Assembly: GCF_018224615.1 (NCBI RefSeq)
Contig: NZ_JAGTUK010000002.1
Coordinates: 124,001 to 188,000 of the forward strand
Source of the DNA: Microbacterium paraoxydans
Lineage (GTDB): Bacteria > Actinomycetota > Actinomycetes > Actinomycetales > Microbacteriaceae
DNA length: 64,000 bases
Direction: 5' to 3'
Position numbers and translations under genes: made by a program. Shown here piece after piece: positions 16,933-27,125 of the stretch (positions within the stretch are counted from its first letter, which is position 1; each line of letters opens with the position of its first letter). The notes under the pieces were generated by a model. The model searched no databases, was not told the origin of the DNA, and worked only from the letters and a program-made list of their open reading frames with translations.

Positions 16933-18129
16933 ATGACCACGACCGCCCCCGTTCCCACCGTGACGCCCGCCCGTGCCGACCGCATCCGCTACGGCGGCCT
17001 GATCGCCCTCATGATCATGGGCTTCCTGCTCGTGACGGCCGAGTTCCTGCCCAACGGGGTGCTCACGGAGATGGCCGACGGACTGGGGGTCACGCCGGGA
17101 CAGGCCGGGCAGACCGTCACGGTCACCGCGCTCGTGGGGCTCGTGGTGGCGCCGACCGTGGGGCTCGTGTTCCCGCGGCTCGACCGCCGGTCGCTGCTGG
17201 TGTGGATGGCGCTCGCCGCCGCCGTGTCGAACCTCGTGGTCGCGATCGCCCCGAACCTCGTGATCGTGCTGCTGGCGCGGTTCCTGCTGGGCGCGGCGAT
17301 CAGCGCGTACTGGACCATGTCGATCACGGTCGCCGCGCGGCTGGCGGGCCCCGAGCACCTCGGGCGCGGGGTGATGTTCACGTCGGCCGGGGTGTCGCTG
17401 GCCACGGTCGCCGGGGTGCCGCTGGGCGTGATGCTGAGCGAGCTGGTGGACTGGCGCGCGGTGTTCGCGATCGCGGGCGTGCTGATGGCGGTGCTCGCGG
17501 TGGCCCTGCGCTGGGCGTTGCCGTCGGTGCCGGCCGAGCGGGCGTCGAGCCTGCGGCTGCTCGTCGACACGGTGCGCCGCCCCGGCATCGGGCTCGGCAT
17601 GGTCGGGCACGTGCTCGTGGTGCTGGGTCACTTCCTCGCCTACACGTACGTGCGGCTCGCGCTGGAGCGCATCCCCGACGTCGACGCGTCCACGATCGTC
17701 GTCCTGCTGGCGCTGTTCGGCGTCGGCGGTCTGCTCGGCAACATCTCGATCGGCCTCGTGATCGACCGCACGTTCGCGTTCTTCGCCGTGTTCGCGCCGC
17801 TCGTGATCTCGGCCGCGGTGGTGTCGATGATCGTGTTCGCCGGGTCGATCGTCGGCGTGGGGGCCGTGGTGCTGCTGTGGGGCTTCTTCTTCTCGTCGTG
17901 GCTGATCGTGGTGAACACGTGGGTGGGTCACCGCATGCCGGATCGGCTGGAGGCCGGGGGCAGCCTGGTCGTGGTCGGGTTCCAGGGGGCGATCACGCTC
18001 GCGGCCGGGATCGGCGGACTGCTCGTGGACACCCTGAGCATCGAGCTGGTCTACACGATCGGTGCCGCATCGCTGCTCGCCGGTGCGGTGCTGTTCGGGC
18101 TGTCGAACCGCCAGGGCGCGCGCTCGTAG
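16933..18129 (+). CDS. MFS transporter, DHA1 type
   Basis: A 398-residue, 12-TM exporter of the AraJ/NepI/PbuE-like group. It carries FLLVTAEFLPNGVL in TM1, FLLGAAISAYWTMSITVAARL in TM4, and a GVPLGVMLSELVDWR motif C-like segment in TM5. Such proteins export sugars, nucleosides or drugs by proton antiport. It diverges from the RIO kinase and is convergent with an AraC-type regulator 21 bases away, which may control it. SD is weak. Confidence 0.85.
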   Translation: MTTTAPVPTVTPARADRIRYGGLIALMIMGFLLVTAEFLPNGVLTEMADGLGVTPGQAGQTVTVTALVGLVVAPTVGLVFPRLDRRSLLVWMALAAAVSNLVVAIAPNLVIVLLARFLLGAAISAYWTMSITVAARLAGPEHLGRGVMFTSAGVSLATVAGVPLGVMLSELVDWRAVFAIAGVLMAVLAVALRWALPSVPAERASSLRLLVDTVRRPGIGLGMVGHVLVVLGHFLAYTYVRLALERIPDVDASTIVVLLALFGVGGLLGNISIGLVIDRTFAFFAVFAPLVISAAVVSMIVFAGSIVGVGAVVLLWGFFFSSWLIVVNTWVGHRMPDRLEAGGSLVVVGFQGAITLAAGIGGLLVDTLSIELVYTIGAASLLAGAVLFGLSNRQGARS

Positions 18130-18150
18130 CGTGCCCTGGCCGCGCGGGGC

Positions 18151-19068
18151 TCAGGCGGGGACGAGGGTGCGGGAGGCCGCGCGCCAGGCGGACGGGGTCG
18201 TGCCCGTTCGGCGGCGGAACGCGCGGCTGAACCCCTCGTCGGAGGCGTAGCCCAGCTCGCGCGAGACCTCCGACACGGAGCGCCCCGCCTCGAGCATCCG
18301 CTTCGCCGCGTCCACGCGCACCTCGGTCACGTAGTCGGCGGGGGAGCGGCCGACCGTGGCGCGGAACCGCTCAGCGAACGCCGAGCGCGACATGGCTCCG
18401 ACGGCCGCGAGGCGCTCGACCGTCCAGTCGCGCCCCGGCTGCTCGTGGATGGCCTCCACCACGCGGTCCAGGAACGGATCCTTCGACAGTGCGGGCCAGC
18501 CCGCGGGCGCGCAGCCGTTGGCCGCCCACGCGCGGATGACCGAGAGCAGCACGGTGGTGGCCATCATGCGGCAGATGAGCGGATCGCCCTGGCGGGTCGC
18601 GCACGTGGTGGCGTCGACGATGCCCATGTTCTCGGCGAGGGCGGCAGCGGCGGGCTCGAGCGTGTCGAAGCCGGTCACGGTGAGGAAGGGCGGCAGGAGC
18701 GCGGGCAGCGGTGACGTGGTGTCGGCGAGCTCGATGTCGACGAGCAGCAGCGCGGTGTCGGTGTCGGCCTCGAGCGCGAACGGGTCGCCGCCGAGCAGGA
18801 GGAACGCGTCGCCCGTGACCAGGTGCTCGCGGTCGCCGCGCGGGGTCGCGGAGAGCTGCGGCGGGGCGGCCTGCACGTCGAGCCGGCAGCCGGCACCGAG
18901 CGGGGGGTGGCCGTGCACGCGCCCGTCCGCGAGGTAGGCCAGGGCGATCCGGTCGCTGGCGAGGGGGAGGAGTGTGCCGGCCTGCAGGTGCACGCGGCGG
19001 GCCACGCCGACCCGCAGATCGACCGTTCCGAGCACGTGCGAGAGCGCGTCCGCATCCACCGTCACCAT
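18151..19068 (-). CDS. AraC family transcriptional regulator
   Basis: A 305-residue protein. Residues 1-190 form an N-terminal cupin-type sensor with an AraC-binding-like-6 feel. Residues 205-300 hold the two AraC HTH motifs (WTVERLAAVGAMSRSAFAERF and VSEVSRELGYASDEGFSRAFRR) ending in GTTPSAWR. GAAGG precedes the ATG. This layout is common in repressors beside MFS exporters, and an MFS gene is convergent with it. Confidence 0.9.
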   Translation of the reverse strand: MVTVDADALSHVLGTVDLRVGVARRVHLQAGTLLPLASDRIALAYLADGRVHGHPPLGAGCRLDVQAAPPQLSATPRGDREHLVTGDAFLLLGGDPFALEADTDTALLLVDIELADTTSPLPALLPPFLTVTGFDTLEPAAAALAENMGIVDATTCATRQGDPLICRMMATTVLLSVIRAWAANGCAPAGWPALSKDPFLDRVVEAIHEQPGRDWTVERLAAVGAMSRSAFAERFRATVGRSPADYVTEVRVDAAKRMLEAGRSVSEVSRELGYASDEGFSRAFRRRTGTTPSAWRAASRTLVPA

Positions 19069-19183
19069 GCCTTCGGCAACGCCCCCGTGGCACCCCCTAT
19101 TCCGGGGACGTGCTCGGGAACCCTCCGCGGGGATGCATAGCCGACCCGGATACGCTGGAGGGGTACCCCACCCGAGGAGTCCC

Positions 19184-19645
19184 GTGTTCCGCACCCCTGG
19201 CCGCCTGTACCGAGTTCTCGCGATCGCGGAGGCGATCACCTGGACGATCCTGATCGCGGCGATGATCGCCCGCGCGGTCGGCGCTCCGGGGCTGGTGGTC
19301 ACGGTCGGCGGCGGCATCCACGGGTTCGTGTTCCTCGCCTACGCGGCCACGGCCGTGCTGGTCGCGCTGAACCAGCGCTGGCACCCCGGGGTCGGTGTGC
19401 TCGCGGTCGTGAGCGCGGTGATCCCTTACGCCACGATCCCGATGGAGCTCTGGCTGCACCGCACCGGGCGCCTCGCGGGCGACTGGCGGCTGGAGGCCAC
19501 GGACGACCCGCGCGACCGCCGCTGGTACGACCGCCTGATGCGCTGGTTCCTCCGCCGCCCGTGGGTGCTGGCGGTGCTGCTCGTGGTGGGCATCGTGGCG
19601 CTCTACGTCATCCTGCTGCTGGTGGGCCCGCCCGGCGGCAAGTGA
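19184..19645 (+). CDS. DUF3817 membrane protein
   Basis: A 153-residue membrane protein with a GTG start and GAGGAG 4 bases upstream. Residues 1-95 form the three-TM DUF3817 domain (RLYRVLAIAEAITWTILI, then GGGIHGFVFLAYAATAVLV). A basic linker and a fourth TM near residues 130-148 follow. The domain is widespread in actinobacteria and has no known function. It stands alone, divergent from the AraC gene. Confidence 0.8.
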   Translation: MFRTPGRLYRVLAIAEAITWTILIAAMIARAVGAPGLVVTVGGGIHGFVFLAYAATAVLVALNQRWHPGVGVLAVVSAVIPYATIPMELWLHRTGRLAGDWRLEATDDPRDRRWYDRLMRWFLRRPWVLAVLLVVGIVALYVILLLVGPPGGK

Positions 19646-19770
19646 CCCCGCGGCGCGGACTGTACGCCTGACGGGGGCCCGGGGGAAGGGGCTGCGTCGA
19701 TCGCGCGCGCAGCCGAACACTGGCACGGTCGCGGACGGCGTTCCCTGGCGCGCATCGTCACGCCTCGTCA

Positions 19771-19795
19771 AAGTTGAGTCGGGTCGTATCAACTT
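19771..19795. promoter_or_regulatory. Second inverted repeat upstream of dnaK
   Basis: AAGTTGA-N11-TCAACTT is a perfect 7-base inverted repeat just upstream of the dnaK -35 box, 53 bases centre to centre from the HAIR site. The half-site resembles TTGAGT of HAIR, so it may be a second, weaker HspR site. Confidence 0.45.
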
Positions 19796-19798
19796 CCT

Positions 19799-19825
19799 TT
19801 GACACCGAGCAGTGGTCGGAGTACA

Positions 19826-19827
<2 letters not shown>
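19799..19827 (+). promoter_or_regulatory. dnaK promoter
   Basis: TTGACA at 19799-19804 and TACACT at 19822-19827 are separated by 17 bases, a near-consensus housekeeping-sigma promoter. The -10 box overlaps the HAIR operator, which fits repression by HspR blocking RNA polymerase. Confidence 0.75.
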
Positions 19828-21772
<1,945 letters not shown>

Positions 21773-21774
21773 CC

Positions 21775-22431
21775 ATGACCGACAAGAACTTCGACGAGAA
21801 CCAGAATCCTGAGTCCGCCGAAGGTCGCAGCGAGGGGTCGGACGCTCAGGCGTCCGGCCCCGCGCCGCAGAACCCGGACTCCCGCGAGGCGAAGGCCGCC
21901 GAGGGGTCGGACGAGACGCCGGTCGACGGCGCTCCCGACGACCTCACGGTGGACGACATCCTCGGTGCCGCGCAGACGGCCGACGCCGCTGCCGGTGACG
22001 CGGCCATCGCCGATGCGGAAAACGCTCTGCTGAACGACCTGAAGCGCCTGCAGGCCGAGTACGCCAACTACCGCCGCCGCACGGAGGAGCAGCGCCAGAT
22101 CGAGATCGAGCGCGCGAAGGGCGAGGCCGCCAAGGGCCTCATCCCCGTGCTCGACGACCTGGGCCGCGCCGAGCAGCACGGCGACCTCGTGGAGGGCACG
22201 CCCTTCGCCGTGATCGCCGACAAGGTGCGCGCCGTGGTGGAGCGTCTTGGTGTGGTGGGCTACGGCGAGAAGGGCGAGGAGTTCGACCCGCAGCGCCACG
22301 AGGCCATCTTCCAGCAGCCGACTCCCGGCGTCGAGAAGGCCACGGTGCTCGAGGTCGTCGAGGTGGGATACCGCCTCGGTGACGTCGAGCTGCGTCCCGC
22401 GAAGGTCGTCGTCGCCGTCCCCGCGGAGTAG
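21775..22431 (+). CDS. grpE: Nucleotide exchange factor GrpE
   Basis: A 218-residue protein that starts 2 bases after the dnaK stop. The first 80 residues are acidic and low-complexity. A long helix follows (NDLKRLQAEYANYRRRTEEQRQIE), then the beta-domain (GLIPVLDDLGRAEQHG, FDPQRHEAIFQ). It speeds ADP release from DnaK. The N-terminal extension is longer than in E. coli GrpE but usual in actinobacteria. Confidence 0.97.
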   Translation: MTDKNFDENQNPESAEGRSEGSDAQASGPAPQNPDSREAKAAEGSDETPVDGAPDDLTVDDILGAAQTADAAAGDAAIADAENALLNDLKRLQAEYANYRRRTEEQRQIEIERAKGEAAKGLIPVLDDLGRAEQHGDLVEGTPFAVIADKVRAVVERLGVVGYGEKGEEFDPQRHEAIFQQPTPGVEKATVLEVVEVGYRLGDVELRPAKVVVAVPAE

Positions 22432-22438
22432 GTGATCG

Positions 22439-23422
22439 ATGGCCAGCCAGGATTGGTTCGACAAGGACTTCTACAAGACCCTCGGGGTCTCGAAGGACGT
22501 CAGCGACGCTGACCTCAAGAAGACGTACCGCAAGCTCGCGCGCAAGTATCACCCCGACTCCAATCAGGGCGATGCGAAGGCCGAGGCCAAGTTCAAGGAG
22601 ATCAGCGAGGCCTACTCGGTGCTCTCCGATCCCGAGCAGCGCAAGGAGTACGACGAGATCCGGGCCATGGGCTCGGGGGCGCGCTTCACCGCGAGCGGCT
22701 CGGGCGCGGGCGGGTTCGAAGACGTCTTCAGCCGGTTCGGACAGCAGGGGCGTGGCCAGACCGCCGACTTCGAGGACATCTTCGCGATGTTCAACCAGGG
22801 GCAGGGCGGGTCGTTCGGCTCCGGTCGCTTCGGGCAGACGTCCGGCGGCTTCCGGGGCTTCGGCGGTCCGCAGCGCGGCGCCGACGTCACGGCGCGCACC
22901 ACGCTCGACTTCACCACCGCCGTGCAGGGTGAGACCATCACGCTGCAGGGCGAGGACGGCAAGCCGTTCAAGGTGAAGATCCCCGCGGGTGTCGCGGACG
23001 GGCAGAAGATCCGCCTGCGCGGACGGGGTCGCCCCTCGCCGGACGGCGGGGAGAGCGGCGACATCGTGGTGCAGATCACCGTGCGACCGCACCCCGTGTT
23101 CACGCGCGACGGTCTCAACCTGCGCGTGGTGGTGCCGGTCACGTTCACCGAGGCCACGCTCGGCGCCACCATCGAGGTGCCGACGCTGGGCGGAGACGTG
23201 GTCAAGCTGCGCGTCGCCCCCGGCACCCCCTCCGGGCGGGTGCTGCGCGTCAAGGGCCGTGGTGTCGCGACCGCCAAGGGCACGGGCGACCTGCTCGCCG
23301 AGCTCCAGGTCGCGGTGCCGACGCACCTCGACGACGCCGCGCGCGAGGCGCTGGAGAAGTTCCAGCAGCTGGAGCCGCAGGAGAACCCGCGGGCGGAGTT
23401 GATGGCGAAGGCCCGCCGATGA
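22439..23422 (+). CDS. dnaJ: DnaJ-type co-chaperone without zinc finger
   Basis: A 327-residue protein. The J domain at residues 9-75 has the HPD motif in ARKYHPDSN, followed by a Gly/Phe-rich linker (75-145) and two C-terminal beta-domains for substrate binding. It contains no cysteine, so the zinc-finger domain of class A DnaJ is absent, making it a class B J protein. It stimulates DnaK ATPase. Seven bases separate it from grpE. Confidence 0.96.
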   Translation: MASQDWFDKDFYKTLGVSKDVSDADLKKTYRKLARKYHPDSNQGDAKAEAKFKEISEAYSVLSDPEQRKEYDEIRAMGSGARFTASGSGAGGFEDVFSRFGQQGRGQTADFEDIFAMFNQGQGGSFGSGRFGQTSGGFRGFGGPQRGADVTARTTLDFTTAVQGETITLQGEDGKPFKVKIPAGVADGQKIRLRGRGRPSPDGGESGDIVVQITVRPHPVFTRDGLNLRVVVPVTFTEATLGATIEVPTLGGDVVKLRVAPGTPSGRVLRVKGRGVATAKGTGDLLAELQVAVPTHLDDAAREALEKFQQLEPQENPRAELMAKARR

Positions 23423-23456
23423 GGGCGAACGCCGAGCGACGGGGGTGGAGTGCGTG

Positions 23457-23870
23457 ATGGACGCCGACACCCCCGTCTTCGCGATCGCCGCGGCGGCCGA
23501 GCTGTCCGGCCTGCACCCGCAGACCCTGCGCCAGTACGACCGCATCGGGCTGGTGGTGCCCGGTCGCACCTCGGGCGGTTCGCGCCGCTATTCGCCGCGG
23601 AACATCGAGCAGCTGCGGGAAGTGGCGCAGTTGTCGTCCGAGGGCATGAGCCTGCCCGCGATCGCGAAGCTGCTCGACCTGGAAGACGAGAACCGGATGC
23701 TGCGCGGACGGGTGGCGGCGCTGGAGGCCGCGCTGCGCGCCGAACGGGAGAACCGTCCGGGCGTGCGGGTGTTCGCGGCCGGTTCCTCGGGCGTGGTCCC
23801 CGTGCCCGGCGGGCGGCGGCTGCGTCGCTCGACCGAGCTGGTGCTGTGGCACCCGCGCGGTTCTGCGTAA
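23457..23870 (+). CDS. hspR: Heat-shock repressor HspR (MerR family)
   Basis: A 137-residue protein with a MerR-type HTH at residues 5-70 (AAELSGLHPQTLRQYDRIGL, then SGGSRRYSPRNIEQLREV). A coiled segment LEDENRMLRGRVAALEAAL and a basic tail follow. The ATG at 23457 has GGAG 6 bases upstream; in-frame GTGs at 23445 and 23454 are less well placed. It represses its own operon through the HAIR site at 19826-19846, in known cases with DnaK as co-repressor. Confidence 0.95.
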   Translation: MDADTPVFAIAAAAELSGLHPQTLRQYDRIGLVVPGRTSGGSRRYSPRNIEQLREVAQLSSEGMSLPAIAKLLDLEDENRMLRGRVAALEAALRAERENRPGVRVFAAGSSGVVPVPGGRRLRRSTELVLWHPRGSA

Positions 23871-23981
23871 GTCGCGCCCGCCGCGTTCAGGCGATGGAAA
23901 GCCGCTCTTCCTAGCGTGGGGGCAGGGAACCCCCTGGTCCGCGCCGCGCGCGGGTGTCCTGCCACGAAGGAAGAACTCCTC

Positions 23982-24422
23982 ATGACGAACACCACTGCCC
24001 ACCGCCCCGCCCCCTCCCTGGGACTCCTGATCCTCCGGGTCGTCACCGGGGCGATCTTCGCCGCCCACGGCGCCCAGAAGATCTTCGAGTTCACGATCCC
24101 CGGCACGATCGGCAGCTTCGCCGGCATGGGCGTGCCGCTCGCCGAGATCGCCGCCCCGGTCGTCGCATTCGTGGAGCTGATCGGCGGCATCCTGCTCATC
24201 CTCGGGCTGTTCACCCGCCCGGTCGGCGTGCTCCTCGCGATCGACATGCTGGTCGCGCTCGTGCTCGTGCACCTGCCCGCCGGACTCTGGGTGGGCGAGG
24301 GCGGCTACGAGTTCGTGGCCGTGCTGGGTGCGGCCGCGCTGGCACTCGCGCTCACCGGCGCGGGGCGCTTCTCGATCGACGGCGCCGTGCTGCGGGGACG
24401 CGCCCCCGCCTGGCTGGCCTGA
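23982..24422 (+). CDS. DoxX family membrane protein
   Basis: A 146-residue protein with four TM helices. Motifs are LILRVVTGAIFAAHGAQKIF in TM1 and VELIGGILLILGLFTRPVG between TM2 and TM3, typical of DoxX. Members are linked to thiol and oxidative stress or to quinone chemistry, but the reaction is unclear. GAAGGAAGA precedes the ATG. Convergent with the partner-switch operon, 4 bases apart. Confidence 0.88.
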   Translation: MTNTTAHRPAPSLGLLILRVVTGAIFAAHGAQKIFEFTIPGTIGSFAGMGVPLAEIAAPVVAFVELIGGILLILGLFTRPVGVLLAIDMLVALVLVHLPAGLWVGEGGYEFVAVLGAAALALALTGAGRFSIDGAVLRGRAPAWLA

Positions 24423-24426
24423 CCGG

Positions 24427-24855
24427 TCAGCCCTCGCCCCGGTCGACCCCGACCCGGCGCACCAGCACCCACGTGTTGCCGGTGTCGCCGGGCACGTGGC
24501 GAAACTCGTCGAGCGCGGCCTGCGACAGCGCCAGACCACGGCCGCTCTCGCTGTCCTCGCCGGGCATGGTCACGGTGTCCCAGTCGATCGGGGCGGGCGG
24601 CGCGGTGTCGCGGATGTAGGCGCGCAGCTCCTCCGGCGACACGCGCACGTCCACGCTGAACACCACGTCGGTGCGCTCGTTGTGCTGCGCGATGTTGGTG
24701 GTCACTTCGCTGACGGCCAGGGCGAACAGCACCTGGTCCTCCGCAGGGATCTCCGGGCCGTCGGCCCAGAGACGGTCGAGCGCGTCGAGCGCGCTGTCGA
24801 CCAGGGCGAGCCCGGCGGGCCCGTCGACGTGGAACGCCCGGACCTCAGCGGCCAT
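24427..24855 (-). CDS. RsbW-like HATPase (serine kinase / anti-sigma type)
   Basis: A 142-residue GHKL ATPase-like protein. The N-box is ALAVSEVTTNIAQHN (Glu and Asn for Mg-ATP). G1 is reduced to RDTAPPAP, lacking the usual D-x-G-x-G, while G2 is GRGLALSQ. RsbW/SpoIIAB relatives phosphorylate a STAS partner and bind a target protein. It overlaps the STAS gene by 11 bases, and no sigma factor is nearby. The altered G1 box raises the possibility of weak kinase activity. Confidence 0.82.
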   Translation of the reverse strand: MAAEVRAFHVDGPAGLALVDSALDALDRLWADGPEIPAEDQVLFALAVSEVTTNIAQHNERTDVVFSVDVRVSPEELRAYIRDTAPPAPIDWDTVTMPGEDSESGRGLALSQAALDEFRHVPGDTGNTWVLVRRVGVDRGEG

Positions 24856-25177
24856 CGAACGCCGATTCCGGCGTCGGGTAGTCGCGCAGCACGCGATCCA
24901 GGTTGGTCAGGTGCAACACCGTGCGCACGGCCTCCGGCACGGCCGCGATCCGCAGGTCACCGCCGGCCACGCGGGCGCTCTTGAGCCCGCCGACCAGGGC
25001 GCCCAGGCCCGAGGAGTCGACGAACTCGGTGCCGCTCAGGTCGATCGCGATGCGCGGCTGGCCGGCGTCCACGAGGTCGCTCACGGCGTTGCGCAGCAGC
25101 GGTGCTCCGGACGCGGTGAGGCGCCCCGTGATCGTGACGACGGCGTACCCGTCTCTGGTGTCAGTGCTGACGTTCAT
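24845..25177 (-). CDS. STAS-domain anti-sigma factor antagonist
   Basis: A 110-residue single STAS domain. The conserved loop VDSSGLGALVGGLKSA near residues 52-67 contains the serine that is phosphorylated in SpoIIAA/RsbV proteins. It should be phosphorylated by the HATPase next door and dephosphorylated by the PP2C protein of the same operon. It overlaps the end of the glycosyltransferase gene by 17 bases, so the four products are probably made together. Confidence 0.9.
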   Translation of the reverse strand: MNVSTDTRDGYAVVTITGRLTASGAPLLRNAVSDLVDAGQPRIAIDLSGTEFVDSSGLGALVGGLKSARVAGGDLRIAAVPEAVRTVLHLTNLDRVLRDYPTPESAFDGR

Positions 25178-27125
25178 GCGACTCCTTCTCGAGGATCTCG
25201 GCGGCGGGGCCGCGGTAGCGGGCGGCCTGGATGATGACGCTGAGCACGACCAGGTCGTACAGCACCCAGGCCGTGTTCACGAGGGTGCCCGTGCCGTCGG
25301 CCGTGCCGAGGAACACCCGGGTCACGCCGATCACGAGCGCGATGGCGAGCACGACCATGGCGGTGAGCTGCGGCCAGATCTCGCCCCACGGCACGCCGCG
25401 CGGGTCGCGGCCGTCCTTGCGGGTGACCGCGAACGACAGCGGCCGCCCCAGCACGACGTTCGCGAAGGCCGTCCAGCAGGCGCGGATCCACACCGGGAAC
25501 AGGGCGAGCGAGTACTGCTGCCCCCGCCAGGTCTTCACGCCCTTCGCGACCACGAGGAACAGGGCCTGGTTGATCAGGAAGTACGGCAGGAACCGCGCGA
25601 AGAAGTCGACCGACCACGCGGTCACCGGAAGCACCCCGAACACGAGGTAGATCACGGGCGCTGCGAGGTACACGATCGCGGCGAACCCCGACAGGTAGCT
25701 CCACATCGTGGCGAAGTACATCAGCCGCTGGCCCAACGAGAGGCCGCGCTTGGCGAGCGGGTTGTCGCGCAGCATCACCTGCAGCGTGCCCTGCGCCCAC
25801 CGCAGGCGCTGCGTGAGCATGGTGCGCAGGTCTTCCGGGGCGAGCCCGTGCGCCAGGATCTCGTGGTGGTACACGCTGCGCCAGCCCAGCGCGTGCAGCT
25901 GCATCGCGGTCGCCATGTCCTCCGTGACCGAGATCGTGGCGAGCGGGAGGATCGGCTGCGCCTCGTCGCCGCGGTCGAGGCGCAGCGTGTCGAGCAGTCC
26001 GCGCACGGCCTCCACGGCGGTGATGGGCGACAGGTCGCTCGATGCGAGCGCGTCGAGTCCGGCCTCGTCGACCACGACCTGCCCGAGCTCGGCGTCCTGC
26101 TGCATCGGGAGCGCCCCGATCTCGGCGAGGTCGGCGCGGATCCCGTCGAGGTCGTGCGCCACGAGGATGCGGGAGGCGTTGTCGACGGCCTCGCGCACGC
26201 GGGCGGCGACCTCCGCCACCGCCTCTCCGGCGGCCAGCTCCTTGCGGCCGCGCGAGATCGCGATGCGCAGCGCCCCGAGCTCGGTCGCGAGGGCGGGCTC
26301 GGTCGCGGCCTCCGCCTCCTTCGCGATCAGCGCCTCAGAGGCCTTGAGCGCCCTGGCGGCCGAGTCGGTCACCTCGCGCACGTAGCCGACGATGCCGAGC
26401 TGCATGAGCGCCTCGCGCCGCAGCACCGCGTTGGAGCCGCAGAAGAACGCGGCGTTCCACCCGTCTTTGCCCTGCTGGATGGGGCCGTAGAACAGCGGCG
26501 CCTGGCTGCCCAGCGGGTCGGCCTCGTCGACGTTGACGAACCACTGCGGCGTCTGCACCAGCGCGACCTCGGGATCGTCGGCGAAGTACCCGAGGGTGCG
26601 GTGCAGGATCAGCGGGTCGGGCACCTGGTCGGCGTCGAGGATGAGCAGGAACTCGCCGTCGGTCTGGAACAGGGCGCTGTTGAGGTTGCCGGCCTTCGCG
26701 TGGCGGGGCTTGCCCGTCCAGTCCTCGGACCGGGTGAGGTAGCCGACGCCCGCCGCCCTGGCCTCGGCCTCCAGGTCGGGACGGGAACCGTCGTCGAGGA
26801 TCCACGTGGAGTGCGGGTAGGCGATGCGCTTCGCGGCCCGCGCGGTGGTCATGACCAGCTCGATCGGTTCGTCGTAGGTGGTGATGAACACGTCGACCGT
26901 GCCCTGCGGCGGCGACACCGGGGCCGGCCGTTCGCGCGCCCGCCACATCGTCAGGCAGAACAGGAATGTGTCGATCAGGCTGTAGGTCTCCGCGATCACG
27001 AGGGGCACGGCGATCCACCACGCCGACCAGTTCACCGACTCGAGCCAGCGCCAGGCCACGTAGTTCACGCCGAGCAGCACCGACAGCAGCGCCAGCACCC
27101 GGATGGTCGCGAACCGGGCGGTCAT
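25161..27125 (-). CDS. Processive membrane glycosyltransferase (GT2, BcsA-like) with a large insertion
   Basis: A 654-residue membrane enzyme. Two TM helices (residues 8-55) precede a GT-A domain with DDG (111-113), DAD (164-166), QTPQWF (about 191), FFCGSNAVLRR (227-237), TED (401-403) and QRLRW (439-443), the D,D,D,QxxRW set of cellulose/hyaluronan-type synthases. Three or four TM helices (468-560) and two more (585-632) follow. Residues about 243-396 are an insertion absent between these motifs in BcsA; much of it is helical and charged. No PilZ (RxxxR) domain is present. ATG at 27125 overlaps the phosphatase stop as ATGA. The polymer is unknown. Confidence 0.85.
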   Translation of the reverse strand: MTARFATIRVLALLSVLLGVNYVAWRWLESVNWSAWWIAVPLVIAETYSLIDTFLFCLTMWRARERPAPVSPPQGTVDVFITTYDEPIELVMTTARAAKRIAYPHSTWILDDGSRPDLEAEARAAGVGYLTRSEDWTGKPRHAKAGNLNSALFQTDGEFLLILDADQVPDPLILHRTLGYFADDPEVALVQTPQWFVNVDEADPLGSQAPLFYGPIQQGKDGWNAAFFCGSNAVLRREALMQLGIVGYVREVTDSAARALKASEALIAKEAEAATEPALATELGALRIAISRGRKELAAGEAVAEVAARVREAVDNASRILVAHDLDGIRADLAEIGALPMQQDAELGQVVVDEAGLDALASSDLSPITAVEAVRGLLDTLRLDRGDEAQPILPLATISVTEDMATAMQLHALGWRSVYHHEILAHGLAPEDLRTMLTQRLRWAQGTLQVMLRDNPLAKRGLSLGQRLMYFATMWSYLSGFAAIVYLAAPVIYLVFGVLPVTAWSVDFFARFLPYFLINQALFLVVAKGVKTWRGQQYSLALFPVWIRACWTAFANVVLGRPLSFAVTRKDGRDPRGVPWGEIWPQLTAMVVLAIALVIGVTRVFLGTADGTGTLVNTAWVLYDLVVLSVIIQAARYRGPAAEILEKESHERQH

